DNA from: Clostridium saccharoperbutylacetonicum N1-4(HMT)
GTDB lineage: Bacteria > Bacillota > Clostridia > Clostridiales > Clostridiaceae
Length of the DNA: 64,000 bases
Direction: 5' to 3'
NCBI RefSeq assembly: GCF_000340885.1
Contig: NC_020292.1
Coordinates: 1 to 64,000 of the forward strand
Both the position numbers and the translations under genes were made by a program. The notes under the pieces were generated by a model, which was given only the letters and a program-made list of their open reading frames with translations, had not been told where the DNA came from and made no database searches. Positions 7,593 to 15,937 of the stretch are shown in pieces (the stretch's first letter is position 1; each line of letters begins with the position of its first letter).

Positions 7593-8687
7593 ATGGCAAC
7601 TAAAATGTATAATTCACATTTATCAAAAATATTGTCCTGCAATGAATATTATATATTAGATACTTATATAAATCTGGTACATATAAGTTCAGAAGTTAAT
7701 GATAAATATTTGATTCAAACATTTAGTGATAAAATGTCAGATCTTATTAACCTCATACGTAAGAATCTTAAAGTATCTTATAAAACTGTCTTTAATTGTT
7801 TGGAAAAGTTAATTAACTTAAACGTTTTAATTTATGATGGCACTTTAAACTGCTGGACACTTAAAGATATGGAAAACATGACAAAAGCTAAGACAGAAGC
7901 TTTAGATTACGAAGATTCTTATACTGCAACTGGTTATACAAATATAAGAAAGTTCTTTTTCTCTGAAGAATTTACTTTTATGAAAGCAAGAGAAAAACGT
8001 CTTTTAATATATATGTCTCAACTTAAGGATTCTAAGAAATCAGCTTTTCATACTGGTTTTTCCATGAATCTTTTAAAGCCTAATTCTTCATGGCTTAATG
8101 TATTAAAAACAAAATCAAAATATTATGCAAAATATACTATCTGCAAAATGCTTTCAACTTACTCTGAACTTTTTGAAGATAATAGTGATACCTTGCGTGA
8201 AAAGGATTATTCTCCAGAAAGAATTAAAAATTTCAAGTTTGCCTTTGACTGCAAAGCAATCAAGGATAAAACTAACGAAGACACTTATATTGAACTTGTT
8301 ATAGCTAAGAACCCAAAAGAATATGAGCTTGTAATGGATAAAATTCGCTTTGCACAAATTACATTATCTAAGAAACTCATAATGCATCTTATTCGTGCAA
8401 TAGCAAATTTAAAGGAATGGTTTTTAAAAGAAAGAATAGTTCAGCTTGTAGTAAATAAATATAGGGCTATCCAAGTACATAAAAGCCGTGAAAATATTAA
8501 ATCTCTGCCTGCATATGCAGCTGCAGTTGTAAAATCTGTAGTGGGTGAATATAAGAATTTCATACATACTAAGAAGCTCAATAAAAATTCCTATGAAACC
8601 GGTGAATATTTTAATAATTATATGGATGATAAATTTTATATAAGCCTTACAGAAAATATTAATAAAAATTTAGCACTACTATACTAG
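7593..8687 (+). CDS. probable replication initiator (Rep) acting at the adjacent iterons
   Basis: A 364-aa basic protein with no recognised signal peptide, membrane segment or enzyme motif. The N-terminal ~90 residues look like a winged helix (LIRKNLKVSYKTVFNCLEKL then INLNVLIYD wing and CWTL). A second similar block follows at about 135-215 (AREKRLLIYMSQLKDSK ... YYAKYTICKMLSTYSELF). Two winged-helix domains in tandem are the hallmark of iteron-binding initiators of the Rep_3/RepA type. The gene starts 75 bp after the last long iteron, with AGGAGGTG nine bases before the ATG. I could not match it to a named family, so the call rests mainly on position and the two helix-turn-helix-like segments. 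Confidence 0.6.
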   Translation: MATKMYNSHLSKILSCNEYYILDTYINLVHISSEVNDKYLIQTFSDKMSDLINLIRKNLKVSYKTVFNCLEKLINLNVLIYDGTLNCWTLKDMENMTKAKTEALDYEDSYTATGYTNIRKFFFSEEFTFMKAREKRLLIYMSQLKDSKKSAFHTGFSMNLLKPNSSWLNVLKTKSKYYAKYTICKMLSTYSELFEDNSDTLREKDYSPERIKNFKFAFDCKAIKDKTNEDTYIELVIAKNPKEYELVMDKIRFAQITLSKKLIMHLIRAIANLKEWFLKERIVQLVVNKYRAIQVHKSRENIKSLPAYAAAVVKSVVGEYKNFIHTKKLNKNSYETGEYFNNYMDDKFYISLTENINKNLALLY

Positions 8688-8778
8688 AGTCTATTGTTTT
8701 TTTCTAAAAAGCCATAGGCTTATTGGTGTTTATATTAATTTTAAAAATTTAGAAAATTAACAACCTAATATTCGATTT

Positions 8779-8812
8779 AAAGATAAGAAATTAATTATTC
8801 TTATCTTTTTTT
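8779..8812 (+). terminator. intrinsic terminator after the Rep gene
   Basis: AAAGATAAGAA (8779-8789) and TTCTTATCTTT (8798-8808) form an 11-bp stem with an eight-base loop, followed by a T-run. It is 92 bp after the stop codon. Confidence 0.85.
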
Positions 8813-9328
8813 ATACAAAAATCTTAATTTTATGCTTTAATTCATTTTACTTTTTATTATTAAAGCATTTTTATGTAAAGTTATAAAAATTAATTATAAA
8901 GTCTTAAAATTTATAATTAAAGTTATATAAATAGTATTACTTTCTATTAAATTTCTTTGAATTTTGATAAAAATAAAATTTACTTAAAACCTTTATATAC
9001 TAAGGTCTAAGGCTATATTCAATTTTTCGATAAACTGTAAGTAAATAATATTAATAGCATGATAATTAATTAATAGTTAGATAAATATATGAACTTATAG
9101 ATAATATATTAACAAGATAAAATTTAATTATTGCTAGTAGTAAAAAATCTGTTACATCAGCTTTTATAAAACATAAAAGAATATATATTCCTATATTCTT
9201 ATGTTTTAAATTACTATTACAAATTCAATTAATATCCTTGTAATTATTAAATAAATCAAATATTTGTAAAAAATCCATAATTCGGTAAGAATTAAAAAAT
9301 TATTAATTTATTTCAGGAGGTAAAGACA
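8813..9328. other. AT-rich intergenic stretch without a visible gene
   Basis: About 500 bp with no credible frame. The only structure seen is an AT-only hairpin at 9168-9207 (AAAACATAA..GAATATA against TATATTCTTATGTTTT with a two-base bulge) and a single GTTAC at 9151. The next gene's ribosome binding site TCAGGAGGT lies at its right end, and its promoter is presumably somewhere inside. Confidence 0.5.
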
Positions 9329-11626
9329 ATGAATGAAAATATTGATTCAACGCAAACAAATTTAATAGTTACAGCTACACCAGTAGAAGGACAGAATTAT
9401 GTTCACCTTCAATGGACAGATCTTGGAAAGGGATATACATATAGAGTTTATTCAAAAGAAAAAGATCAGGAAATTTATCAAAGTATCCCTGCAAAAGGGG
9501 ATGTGGTAGTATTAAATATCTATCCAAGTCCAGTTCAAAATACAGGATTATCAGGCGGAGCAAAAGATTTAGATGGAAATGTTATTCCTGATAGTGGTAT
9601 TTTAAAGACATGGTTAGAAAAGGAGAATATAAACGAAGTTAAAATAGAATCTATTTCACTTACAAGTTTTAATGCAAACCCATCTAAGTACTTACAAAAA
9701 GTTGATGGTAAGTGGAACTATGATTGTATTTTCTATGGAATGTGGAACTTATTACCTGAGACAATGTATCCTAATGATAATGCTATTGAATATCTTAGAA
9801 CATTTATTCATGAAGGCGGAGGATTTATGACTTCTCACCATACTATAGGATATAGAGGATTGGATAGAGGAGTTAATAAACTAGCAAAGGAACTTGGAGT
9901 TGAAATATTTGGACGTAAGCAAGCAAATAGTAATAGTGCATATACATGCAGGGATTCAAGCGGTAATTTATTTCCAACAGTATCTTTTGAAATTGATGAT
10001 CCATCAAGCTTAAGTAATGCAGATCGTACAGTTTATTGGAACTATTCATCAAAAGTGCAAATGGCTAAAAAAGGATTACTAGACAATTATCCATTTGAAG
10101 TTGGAGATATAGGAACCGTTTTTGATATTCCTCTTCAACATAGTTTATCAGTTTTTGGAAAAGGAGATGTTTGGATGACCCCAGTAAACCCAACAGGATT
10201 TACTGATGGAACATTTAAAGAAATAAATGTATCACCTTTAACAGGAGATCATGGGACAAATAATTTTTATGTTCATACTTATAACAATACAGCTATTATT
10301 AATAGTGGACATAGTTTCCCACAGATATCACAAGCAGAAACTCGTATTATTGCAAATACATTATATTATTTAGCTCAATTAACAAGTAATACTTCTTGTG
10401 ATGATCATAAAGGTCAGGATGTAACAGGTCCTGATAAAGTCACTATTACAAATGTATTAAGTGATGATAAAGACTTAAAGGTGAGTTATTCAAAGCCAAA
10501 TGATAAAGGGACAAGCTATGAATATTATGTTAAGGCTAGTGCTGGTAATAATACAAATGATATAATTTCTAATACAGTATCTGCTGTAAATACATTAGGA
10601 ATTGCAGGATATTCATATGTTATTGATAATATAGAAAATACAGAACCTGATAATAAAATAGACACTTCAGATTTATCAATATCTGTACCTTTATCTGGTT
10701 TAGATTTATTAAAACCAATATATATTCATATTAGAGCAATAGATAATGCAGGTAATGTATCAGAAACTACTCATTATGAATATAAATATGTGAGCAGTTT
10801 AACTTTAGATAAAACAGAAATAACAATGCTTGAGGGAAGAGAAGAACATATAACAGCAACAACAAATCCAGTTGGTATAGGAGTAACCTGGACTTCAAGT
10901 GATACTTCAATAGCTACTGTAGATGAGACTGGTAAAATTACAGGTATTAAACCAGGACAAGTAACTATAACAGCAGCTACAATCTGGGGTGGTTTAAGTG
11001 CAACATGTGTTGTTACAGTGAAAAGAGATATAATTTTAGATATAGAGCCCAAAAAAGATAAAATTCATATAAAAGAAAATGTAATAGCCAATTTAGTTAT
11101 AGAAAATATAACAGAAATAGCAGCAGAAGATGCATTAATAAAATATGATAATACTAAATTAAAATTCATAGGAACAAATGAAGTAGAAGGTATAAAATTA
11201 ATTAAATTAGATCAAGATGATAATGAATTAAGAATAATAACTGCAAGTGAAGGATTAGAAGGTATAGCTAATGCTAAGAGAGTATTATTAAAGCTTTATT
11301 TCCAAGGTATAGCTTCAGGAGAAGCCTTAGTAGATATAATTAAGGGGAAGGTTTCTGACGGTATTCAGATGGAAAAAGATTTAACATATGATGAATGTGG
11401 AGAAGCAACCATAACTATAGATGATATCGTAATACCAGACGATGTAAATCGCAGTGGAGAATTTACTCTTCTTGATTTAGCAATCGATGCTAGACATTTA
11501 GGCGAAAATCCAAATTCTCTTCCACAATATGTTACTGATCAAGTGATAAATGGAGCAATAGATAATGATGACTTATTAAAGATTGGTGAATATATGCTTA
11601 ATAATCTAAATTATAAACTTAAATAA
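9329..11626 (+). CDS. large modular protein: amidotransferase-like/DUF5057-type, Big_2, cohesin and dockerin modules
   Basis: A 765-aa multidomain protein. Residues 10-50 look fibronectin-like (YVHLQWTDLGKGYTYRVYS). Residues 55-350 are an alpha/beta domain with EGGGFMTSHHTIGY and GHSFPQISQAE, resembling DUF5057 or glutamine-amidotransferase-like folds (family from memory). A fibronectin-type stretch (370-485) and a Big_2 domain (490-568) follow. A cohesin-like beta sandwich (570-700) comes next (IKYDNTKLKFIGTNEVEG ... KLYFQGIASGEA). The C-terminal 65 residues are dockerin-like, with a calcium loop DVNRSGEFTLLD and a degenerate second one, DQVINGAIDNDD. There is no signal peptide despite these extracellular modules. 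AGGAGG supports the start. Its role is unknown: virion decoration or a lysis-released surface protein are possible. Confidence 0.65.
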   Translation: MNENIDSTQTNLIVTATPVEGQNYVHLQWTDLGKGYTYRVYSKEKDQEIYQSIPAKGDVVVLNIYPSPVQNTGLSGGAKDLDGNVIPDSGILKTWLEKENINEVKIESISLTSFNANPSKYLQKVDGKWNYDCIFYGMWNLLPETMYPNDNAIEYLRTFIHEGGGFMTSHHTIGYRGLDRGVNKLAKELGVEIFGRKQANSNSAYTCRDSSGNLFPTVSFEIDDPSSLSNADRTVYWNYSSKVQMAKKGLLDNYPFEVGDIGTVFDIPLQHSLSVFGKGDVWMTPVNPTGFTDGTFKEINVSPLTGDHGTNNFYVHTYNNTAIINSGHSFPQISQAETRIIANTLYYLAQLTSNTSCDDHKGQDVTGPDKVTITNVLSDDKDLKVSYSKPNDKGTSYEYYVKASAGNNTNDIISNTVSAVNTLGIAGYSYVIDNIENTEPDNKIDTSDLSISVPLSGLDLLKPIYIHIRAIDNAGNVSETTHYEYKYVSSLTLDKTEITMLEGREEHITATTNPVGIGVTWTSSDTSIATVDETGKITGIKPGQVTITAATIWGGLSATCVVTVKRDIILDIEPKKDKIHIKENVIANLVIENITEIAAEDALIKYDNTKLKFIGTNEVEGIKLIKLDQDDNELRIITASEGLEGIANAKRVLLKLYFQGIASGEALVDIIKGKVSDGIQMEKDLTYDECGEATITIDDIVIPDDVNRSGEFTLLDLAIDARHLGENPNSLPQYVTDQVINGAIDNDDLLKIGEYMLNNLNYKLK

Positions 11627-11642
11627 GTCTTGAAAATTATTG

Positions 11643-11673
11643 TTGTATATTTAAAATAAAAATATGATATAAT
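11643..11673 (+). promoter_or_regulatory. candidate promoter of the antitoxin-like RNA
   Basis: Extended -10 TGATATAAT (TATAAT at 11668-11673) with a weak -35 TTGTAT at 11643-11648 and 19-bp spacing. The convergent toxin transcript has the same extended -10 on the other strand (complement of 11977-11985). Confidence 0.5.
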
Positions 11674-11679
11674 AAAAAT

Positions 11680-11827
11680 AAGATAAGAGGAAATTAAAAG
11701 AGCTAAAACATATTGGAGTATGTTTTAGCCCTGTATACAATCAGTTCAAGTAACTGATAGCACTTAAAAATTTAAGTAATTAGAAAATGGTAGCCAAGAT
11801 TTGCACTCTATGGGCTACTATTTTTTT
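11680..11827 (+). ncRNA. antitoxin-like small RNA, convergent to a hydrophobic peptide gene
   Basis: A ~150-nt transcript is predicted from the promoter at 11668-11673 to a terminator. Three hairpins are perfect: GCTAAAACATA/TATGTTTTAGC (11702-11712/11719-11729), ATCAGTT/AACTGAT (11740-11746/11752-11758) and ACTTAAA/TTTAAGT (11762-11777). The terminator pairs 11786-11795 with 11813-11822 and ends in a T-run to 11827. It encodes no peptide with a ribosome binding site. The 3' end overlaps the toxin gene's stop region, so the two RNAs share a bidirectional terminator, the layout of Fst/par and holin-like type I modules. RNA-level inhibition is inferred. Confidence 0.55.
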
Positions 11828-11913
11828 ATGTTATTGATAAGTAAAACTATAAATGTTAACAATGCAAGTAGAAAATTACCTGCATATAAAAGTAACATTA
11901 AATTATCATTCAC
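11818..11913 (-). CDS. 31-residue hydrophobic peptide, holin-like type I toxin
   Basis: A short frame reading VNDNLMLLLYAGNFLLALLT followed by FIVLLINNIKK. It has a single membrane-spanning helix and a Lys-rich C-terminus, the form of Fst/TxpA/holin-like toxins that insert in the inner membrane. It starts at GTG 11913, preceded by AGGGGGTGG (complement of 11918-11926). The mRNA probably starts near 11970 from an extended -10 TGATATAAT. GGGCTAC in its 5' leader (complement of 11950-11956) can pair with GTAGCCC at its 3' end (complement of 11812-11818), a 5'-3' fold like those that keep such toxins silent. Too short for most gene finders. Confidence 0.65.
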   Translation of the reverse strand: MNDNLMLLLYAGNFLLALLTFIVLLINNIKK

Positions 11914-12210
11914 ATTACCACCCCCTAACATTAAGGGATTGTGGTATAAGTAGCCCGTGACCAATTGTACCATTTAATTATATCACAAATATTGGAAATT
12001 AATATTGATATAAGTTCTAATTAAAATTATATATCCCTATCTCAAAAATCCCAAAAAGATTTCTCAATTAAGTAATCATTAGCAATTGTAATATAAAAAT
12101 TGCAAAATAGAAAATTATACCTGTAATTAATAAGGATAATTAAAGACACTTAGAAGGACAAGTCTTTTGTTTTTGTGTCTTGTAGGAAAATAAATTGCAG
12201 GAGGCAGAAA

Positions 12211-12705
12211 ATGAATTTAAATGAAGCTATGAGTCAATTAATGCTTGGGAAAGAAGTGGGAAGACATAAGGATCCAAAAATGAGGCTTAAAATAGTTGAC
12301 CCTAATGAATATGAAAACTTAGATGAAGAAAGTATAAGAAAACTTGGTGATACAGTAATTTTGGATTTAGGGTATATTGAAGATAATAAGTTTACAGTAT
12401 ATGAGGGAATAAGAGAGGAAAAAATATATACCTGGGAAATTTCTATAGATGATATAAATGCAGATGACTTTTATGTATATGAAGAAGACAAGAACTTAAC
12501 ATCAGAAGAGGCCTATGAACAAATAATTAATGGGAAAAAGGTATATAATGATGAAATCTTTGGAGAGGGAGTTTATCTTAGCCTTTATGATTATTCACCT
12601 GCACTTTTTCATAAGGATGGAAGCGTTATAGTAAATAAAGATGGCAAAACTAAGTGGCTTCCAGAAACAGATGAAGAGTTTGAAAATAGATATTACGTTA
12701 TATAA
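12211..12705 (+). CDS. two-domain protein resembling Tad2/DUF2829 (anti-Thoeris family)
   Basis: A 164-aa acidic protein made of two similar halves. Each begins with an EA-x(6,8)-GK-(K/E)-V helix-turn (NLNEAMSQLMLGKEV at 2-16; TSEEAYEQIINGKKV at about 98-112). Each ends with a Trp and an acidic D-x(2)-(A/E)-(D/N) segment (TWEISIDDINADDFYVYE; KTKWLPETDEEFENRYYVI). This matches the layout of DUF2829, the family of phage Tad2 proteins that sequester Thoeris signalling nucleotides; those are normally one domain of about 80-95 aa. I start it at ATG 12211 behind AGGAGGC, not at an upstream non-ATG codon. Family similarity is from memory of the consensus, so the function is provisional. Confidence 0.5.
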   Translation: MNLNEAMSQLMLGKEVGRHKDPKMRLKIVDPNEYENLDEESIRKLGDTVILDLGYIEDNKFTVYEGIREEKIYTWEISIDDINADDFYVYEEDKNLTSEEAYEQIINGKKVYNDEIFGEGVYLSLYDYSPALFHKDGSVIVNKDGKTKWLPETDEEFENRYYVI

Positions 12706-12916
12706 TAATTATTATGTAAACTAAACTATAGGATAAACGTAGTTTATAGTTAAGTGATTATTTAATAGTTATGAAAAATTATATAGTATGTAAAATTGTT
12801 GATAAGGAGAAATTTTATTATTTTATAGGTCTAAATATCTATAACAAAATTAATAGTGATTAGGGTAATTAATAAACGAGTGGAGTTTGTTAATCTATTC
12901 TTTTCTTTCCTTTTAT

Positions 12917-12950
12917 AACTGCCTGCTTAAGCGGGCAGTTTATTTTTATA
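12917..12950 (+). terminator. strong terminator or leader hairpin ahead of the structural operon
   Basis: AACTGCCTGCTTAAGCGGGCAGTT is a self-complementary stem with one G-T pair, followed by TATTTTTAT. It ends 23 bp before the first gene of the tail module, too close for a promoter after it, so it may be an antiterminated leader rather than a simple gene end. Confidence 0.75.
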
Positions 12951-12972
12951 ATTAAGAATTTGGGGTGGTTTT

Positions 12973-13464
12973 TTGAATGTATATAATGCACTAGGAAAAG
13001 TATTAGGCAGTAAAGCATTAAAAGCTTCAAATGGAATTAGTCCTGCTATTACAAATGGTGCAATAGTAGTTGGCGCTACAGTTGCCGAGGCAATAAAGCT
13101 TAATGAAGCAGCTAAATTAGGTCCTATTACATCTGGAAGATTATCTGATATGACTGATGGTGTTGGCCTTTCTCCAGGATTAACTAAGATGCTTGAAGAA
13201 CCAAAAGAAGACACTGAAAAAGAAGATAACACTATAAAAGATACAATCACAAATATGAAAGAAATATATGACAGTGTAAAAAATGCAGGTAAAAATTCTA
13301 AGGAAACAGGAAAAGTTACAAAGAAATCAGGCAAAAGCAAAGGAGAAGCACCTGAATCTATAAAAGAAACAGCTAAAAAATTAGCTGAAAAAAGCTTCAA
13401 GGGCAATGTTATGGATTCAGCTGTAAGTGGGGAAATAGTATTAGCACTGCATAAATTGAGGTGA
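12973..13464 (+). CDS. small basic protein, first gene of the structural module
   Basis: 163 aa, starting at TTG behind GGGGTGG. The N-terminal 60 residues are Ala/Gly-rich and mildly hydrophobic (GAIVVGATVAEAIKLNEAAK). The middle (70-130) is highly charged and Lys/Glu-rich, and the end is helical. No domain recognised. The next two genes share this character, so the three may be internal or membrane-interacting virion proteins. Function unknown. Confidence 0.6.
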   Translation: MNVYNALGKVLGSKALKASNGISPAITNGAIVVGATVAEAIKLNEAAKLGPITSGRLSDMTDGVGLSPGLTKMLEEPKEDTEKEDNTIKDTITNMKEIYDSVKNAGKNSKETGKVTKKSGKSKGEAPESIKETAKKLAEKSFKGNVMDSAVSGEIVLALHKLR

Positions 13465-13471
13465 TTATAAC

Positions 13472-13912
13472 ATGGCAAATTATAAATTTTTTAAAGATAT
13501 TGGCACTAAGTTTATTCGTGAAAATGGTGCTGATTTAATTATGAATTCAGCTAAAGAAGCATCAGATGATAATAAAAGTTTTATAAGGACTCTTGGGGAC
13601 AATGTGGCAGAGACAGCTATATCAGAAATTGCAACTGGACTTTTTGGGGGAGAAGCAGTAGCTCTTGTTGAGGGAGCAGAAGTAGTAATGAAAGGCGTAG
13701 ATAAAGTCTTTCAGTATGGAAGGGAAAAGGCTCAGCATGAAGCTTTAGCAGGTGCTGTAGCATCTGGACAGCTTGGTAATAAGCTTTTTAATTCTAGCGA
13801 AATTGCTGCAACTATGAGGCAGAGACAGCTTCAAAATATGAGTTCAGATATGCAAAAGAGTAAGGAATTTGGAAGTGAAGCAAGAAAAAGAGCTATGAAG
13901 ATAGCTTACTAA
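13472..13912 (+). CDS. small helical protein of the structural module
   Basis: 146 aa with GAGGTG before the ATG, eight bases after the previous stop. An Ala/Gly/Val-rich stretch at about 55-85 (GLFGGEAVALVEGAEVV) is flanked by charged helices, and the C-terminus is Gln/Met/Lys-rich (MRQRQLQNMSSDMQKSKEFG). It could be a minor virion protein, but no family is recognised. Confidence 0.6.
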   Translation: MANYKFFKDIGTKFIRENGADLIMNSAKEASDDNKSFIRTLGDNVAETAISEIATGLFGGEAVALVEGAEVVMKGVDKVFQYGREKAQHEALAGAVASGQLGNKLFNSSEIAATMRQRQLQNMSSDMQKSKEFGSEARKRAMKIAY

Positions 13913-13954
13913 GCCAAGAAAATTTTTATAGGCTTAAAAAAGGGGGGAGATATA

Positions 13955-14491
13955 GTGCATAAAGTATTAAAAGATGCTGTAGATTTATTAAAAATGCCAG
14001 ATGGTACAAGAAGAAGGGCTGTTAATTCAATTATTAATAAAAAGTATTCTGAGTATGCAGGTGTTAATAAGCATGAATTTAATTCTGTACTTAAAAAAAT
14101 GGGAAAGAGTAAAAATGATCTAACAAACTATGAAAATCTTGCAGTTAAGAAGCTTTTAAAGAATTCTAATCTAAGGGATATAACAAAAGAAGAGGTAAGT
14201 AACGCGTCTGAGCAGTTAAAAAAAGATATAGATATGCAGGCAAAGTTTAAAATTGGAACAGATTGGTTTAAAGAACCAGCTAAAACAATTCTAAGCTCTA
14301 ATGCAACTCAAGCTGAGAAAAATCATGCTAAAAAGCAGCTTGCAATGAGAACATCCATAGCTGCAGTAGGGGCTATTGCAGCAGGACAAGTTATGCATGA
14401 CTTAGACTCAGAAGATACACTTCTTGGACAGCTTGGTTATTCATCAAAAGATGCAATGAAGTTTGCAATAGACCGTATAGCCAAATTATAA
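13955..14491 (+). CDS. small helical protein of the structural module
   Basis: 178 aa, GTG start preceded by GGGGGGAG. Mostly Lys/Asn-rich helices. A hydrophobic Ala-rich segment near residues 130-146 (SIAAVGAIAAGQVM) could associate with membrane or pack in a virion, followed by an acidic turn. Not recognised. Confidence 0.6.
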   Translation: MHKVLKDAVDLLKMPDGTRRRAVNSIINKKYSEYAGVNKHEFNSVLKKMGKSKNDLTNYENLAVKKLLKNSNLRDITKEEVSNASEQLKKDIDMQAKFKIGTDWFKEPAKTILSSNATQAEKNHAKKQLAMRTSIAAVGAIAAGQVMHDLDSEDTLLGQLGYSSKDAMKFAIDRIAKL

Positions 14492-14515
14492 ATAATTATC
14501 TAAAAGAAAGGTCTT

Positions 14516-15517
14516 ATGATTTTTATGGGAACTGAACAAGAAATTATAGCATATAAACCTGATTTAAATATATATGGAAAATCGGGCAAAATATCAGATA
14601 GTGGATATGCTTCTGGAAGTGATGATATTACTTATTCCAACGAAGGTAGTAATTCAAAAACTAGAAGTTTAAGGCTTTTTTTAAGTAATTCCCCATCTAG
14701 TACTGTTAATTCATTTCTATCTGCTATGGAAGATGTAAATGGTTATTTAAGAGCAATGGAGGGTGAGTTCACAGGCAATAAATATGAGGCAGATTATCTT
14801 GCTGCTAAGACAGAAGAGGAAATAAATAAGATTTTAGACAAGAATAAAGTCGATATAGACTTTGGCTCTGATAAGTTAGAAACCTATTCATATTTAAAGA
14901 AAATTTATGACCATATAAATAAGGTTTTAGATTTATACATTAAATGTGTTTTTGGAGATAATGTGAATCCATCTGATGCAGATGTCATAGTTAAAGAGTA
15001 TTTGAGTAAGATTCAAGCTTTAGAATCAAATTATGAGTATGAAAAAGTAAATTATGCAAGTTTGTATTATGACACTTTAGCTTCTTATGCGTTAAGTGAC
15101 TTTATTTCAGTACTTAGTACTACTTGCTACGATTTAAAAAGTATAAAGATAGCAGCAAAAGGAATTGATTTGGATACTGCAGCGAAAGGTTTAATAAAGA
15201 AAACTTTTAATAAAGAAACTGTTAGTTTGGATTCTTTAAATCAAAGTTTATCTAACTCCATAGATGATTTGCTTATTTCAATTAAGAATTTCTATCTGGA
15301 GAAACAAGAATTCTTATCTTATTTGGATACCTTCACTAAGATATATTCGTTTAAAGATGGTAAGACAGAGCTTGCAGAAATGAAAAATAGCTGCAAGGAT
15401 ACAATGGAAAAAAGATTTGATAACTTGGTTAAAGCTTACATGAATTATAACTTATTCTCTGGAGATGTATCTGTATCTGCTTTGAATAAGGCAAAATACA
15501 GAAGTTTTTTTCAATAA
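14516..15517 (+). CDS. hypothetical structural-module protein, helical
   Basis: 333 aa. The first 60 residues are Gly/Ser-rich and probably extended; the remainder is long amphipathic helices (YSYLKKIYDHINKVLDLYIK; LLISIKNFYLEKQEFLSYLD), perhaps an assembly or connector protein. AAAGG precedes ATG 14516; an in-frame ATG three codons later is possible. No signal or membrane segment. Family unknown. Confidence 0.6.
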   Translation: MIFMGTEQEIIAYKPDLNIYGKSGKISDSGYASGSDDITYSNEGSNSKTRSLRLFLSNSPSSTVNSFLSAMEDVNGYLRAMEGEFTGNKYEADYLAAKTEEEINKILDKNKVDIDFGSDKLETYSYLKKIYDHINKVLDLYIKCVFGDNVNPSDADVIVKEYLSKIQALESNYEYEKVNYASLYYDTLASYALSDFISVLSTTCYDLKSIKIAAKGIDLDTAAKGLIKKTFNKETVSLDSLNQSLSNSIDDLLISIKNFYLEKQEFLSYLDTFTKIYSFKDGKTELAEMKNSCKDTMEKRFDNLVKAYMNYNLFSGDVSVSALNKAKYRSFFQ

Positions 15518-15586
15518 GTGATACAAAAATATACGATGGGCAGGTAATTAAATTACGTAAACCAAATGACATTGGAGGAATTAAAA

Positions 15587-15802
15587 ATGGCAGTAAAAGC
15601 TAGAAGTAGAAAAAAACAAAATATTTTAAATTTAATAAATGACTCTAAAAAAATTGCATGTAGACATTGTGTTCTTTGTGGAAATTGTAATACACAACAG
15701 CAAAAAGAGAAAAGTGAAGAAATGGGAATCACAACATATTGCTCACTTACTCCTAATAAAGAAATGAGTAAAAAGGGCAAAAGTAAAAAGAAAAAACAAT
15801 AA
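15587..15802 (+). CDS. 71-aa Cys-cluster protein, probable metal binding
   Basis: Starts at ATG 15587, seven bases after TTGGAGGA; an upstream in-frame ATG at 15566 has no such site. Residues 25-34 read CRHCVLCGNC, four cysteines each two apart, with a fifth cysteine about 20 residues later. The termini are Lys-rich, strongly basic at the end. The spacing suits a zinc ribbon or iron-sulfur ligand set; which one cannot be told. It sits between structural genes, so it may be a regulator of the late operon or a small virion component. Confidence 0.6.
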   Translation: MAVKARSRKKQNILNLINDSKKIACRHCVLCGNCNTQQQKEKSEEMGITTYCSLTPNKEMSKKGKSKKKKQ

Positions 15803-15937
15803 TATCATAATTACAATTGGAAAAAAGCTGTAGGTATATTATTTATACAAATAATTATTTTTAATAATCAAGATATAAAGATTATTTTACGGCTGTAATA
15901 TGATGAAATTTTGGATGCATTATAAGGAGTGATCTTA

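Noticed and set aside
8813..9328. tRNA or other structural RNA gene
   Set aside because: Only AT-rich hairpins are visible; no cloverleaf or TTCGA-type arm was found here or elsewhere in the window.
12927..13478. 183-aa hydrophobic minus-strand frame opposite gene 12973-13464
   Set aside because: Exact antisense of an Ala/Gly-rich gene with a good ribosome site; neighbours are all plus strand.
12973..14491. Major capsid or scaffold genes
   Set aside because: Products are too small (146-178 aa), with no capsid or protease pattern; left as unknown.
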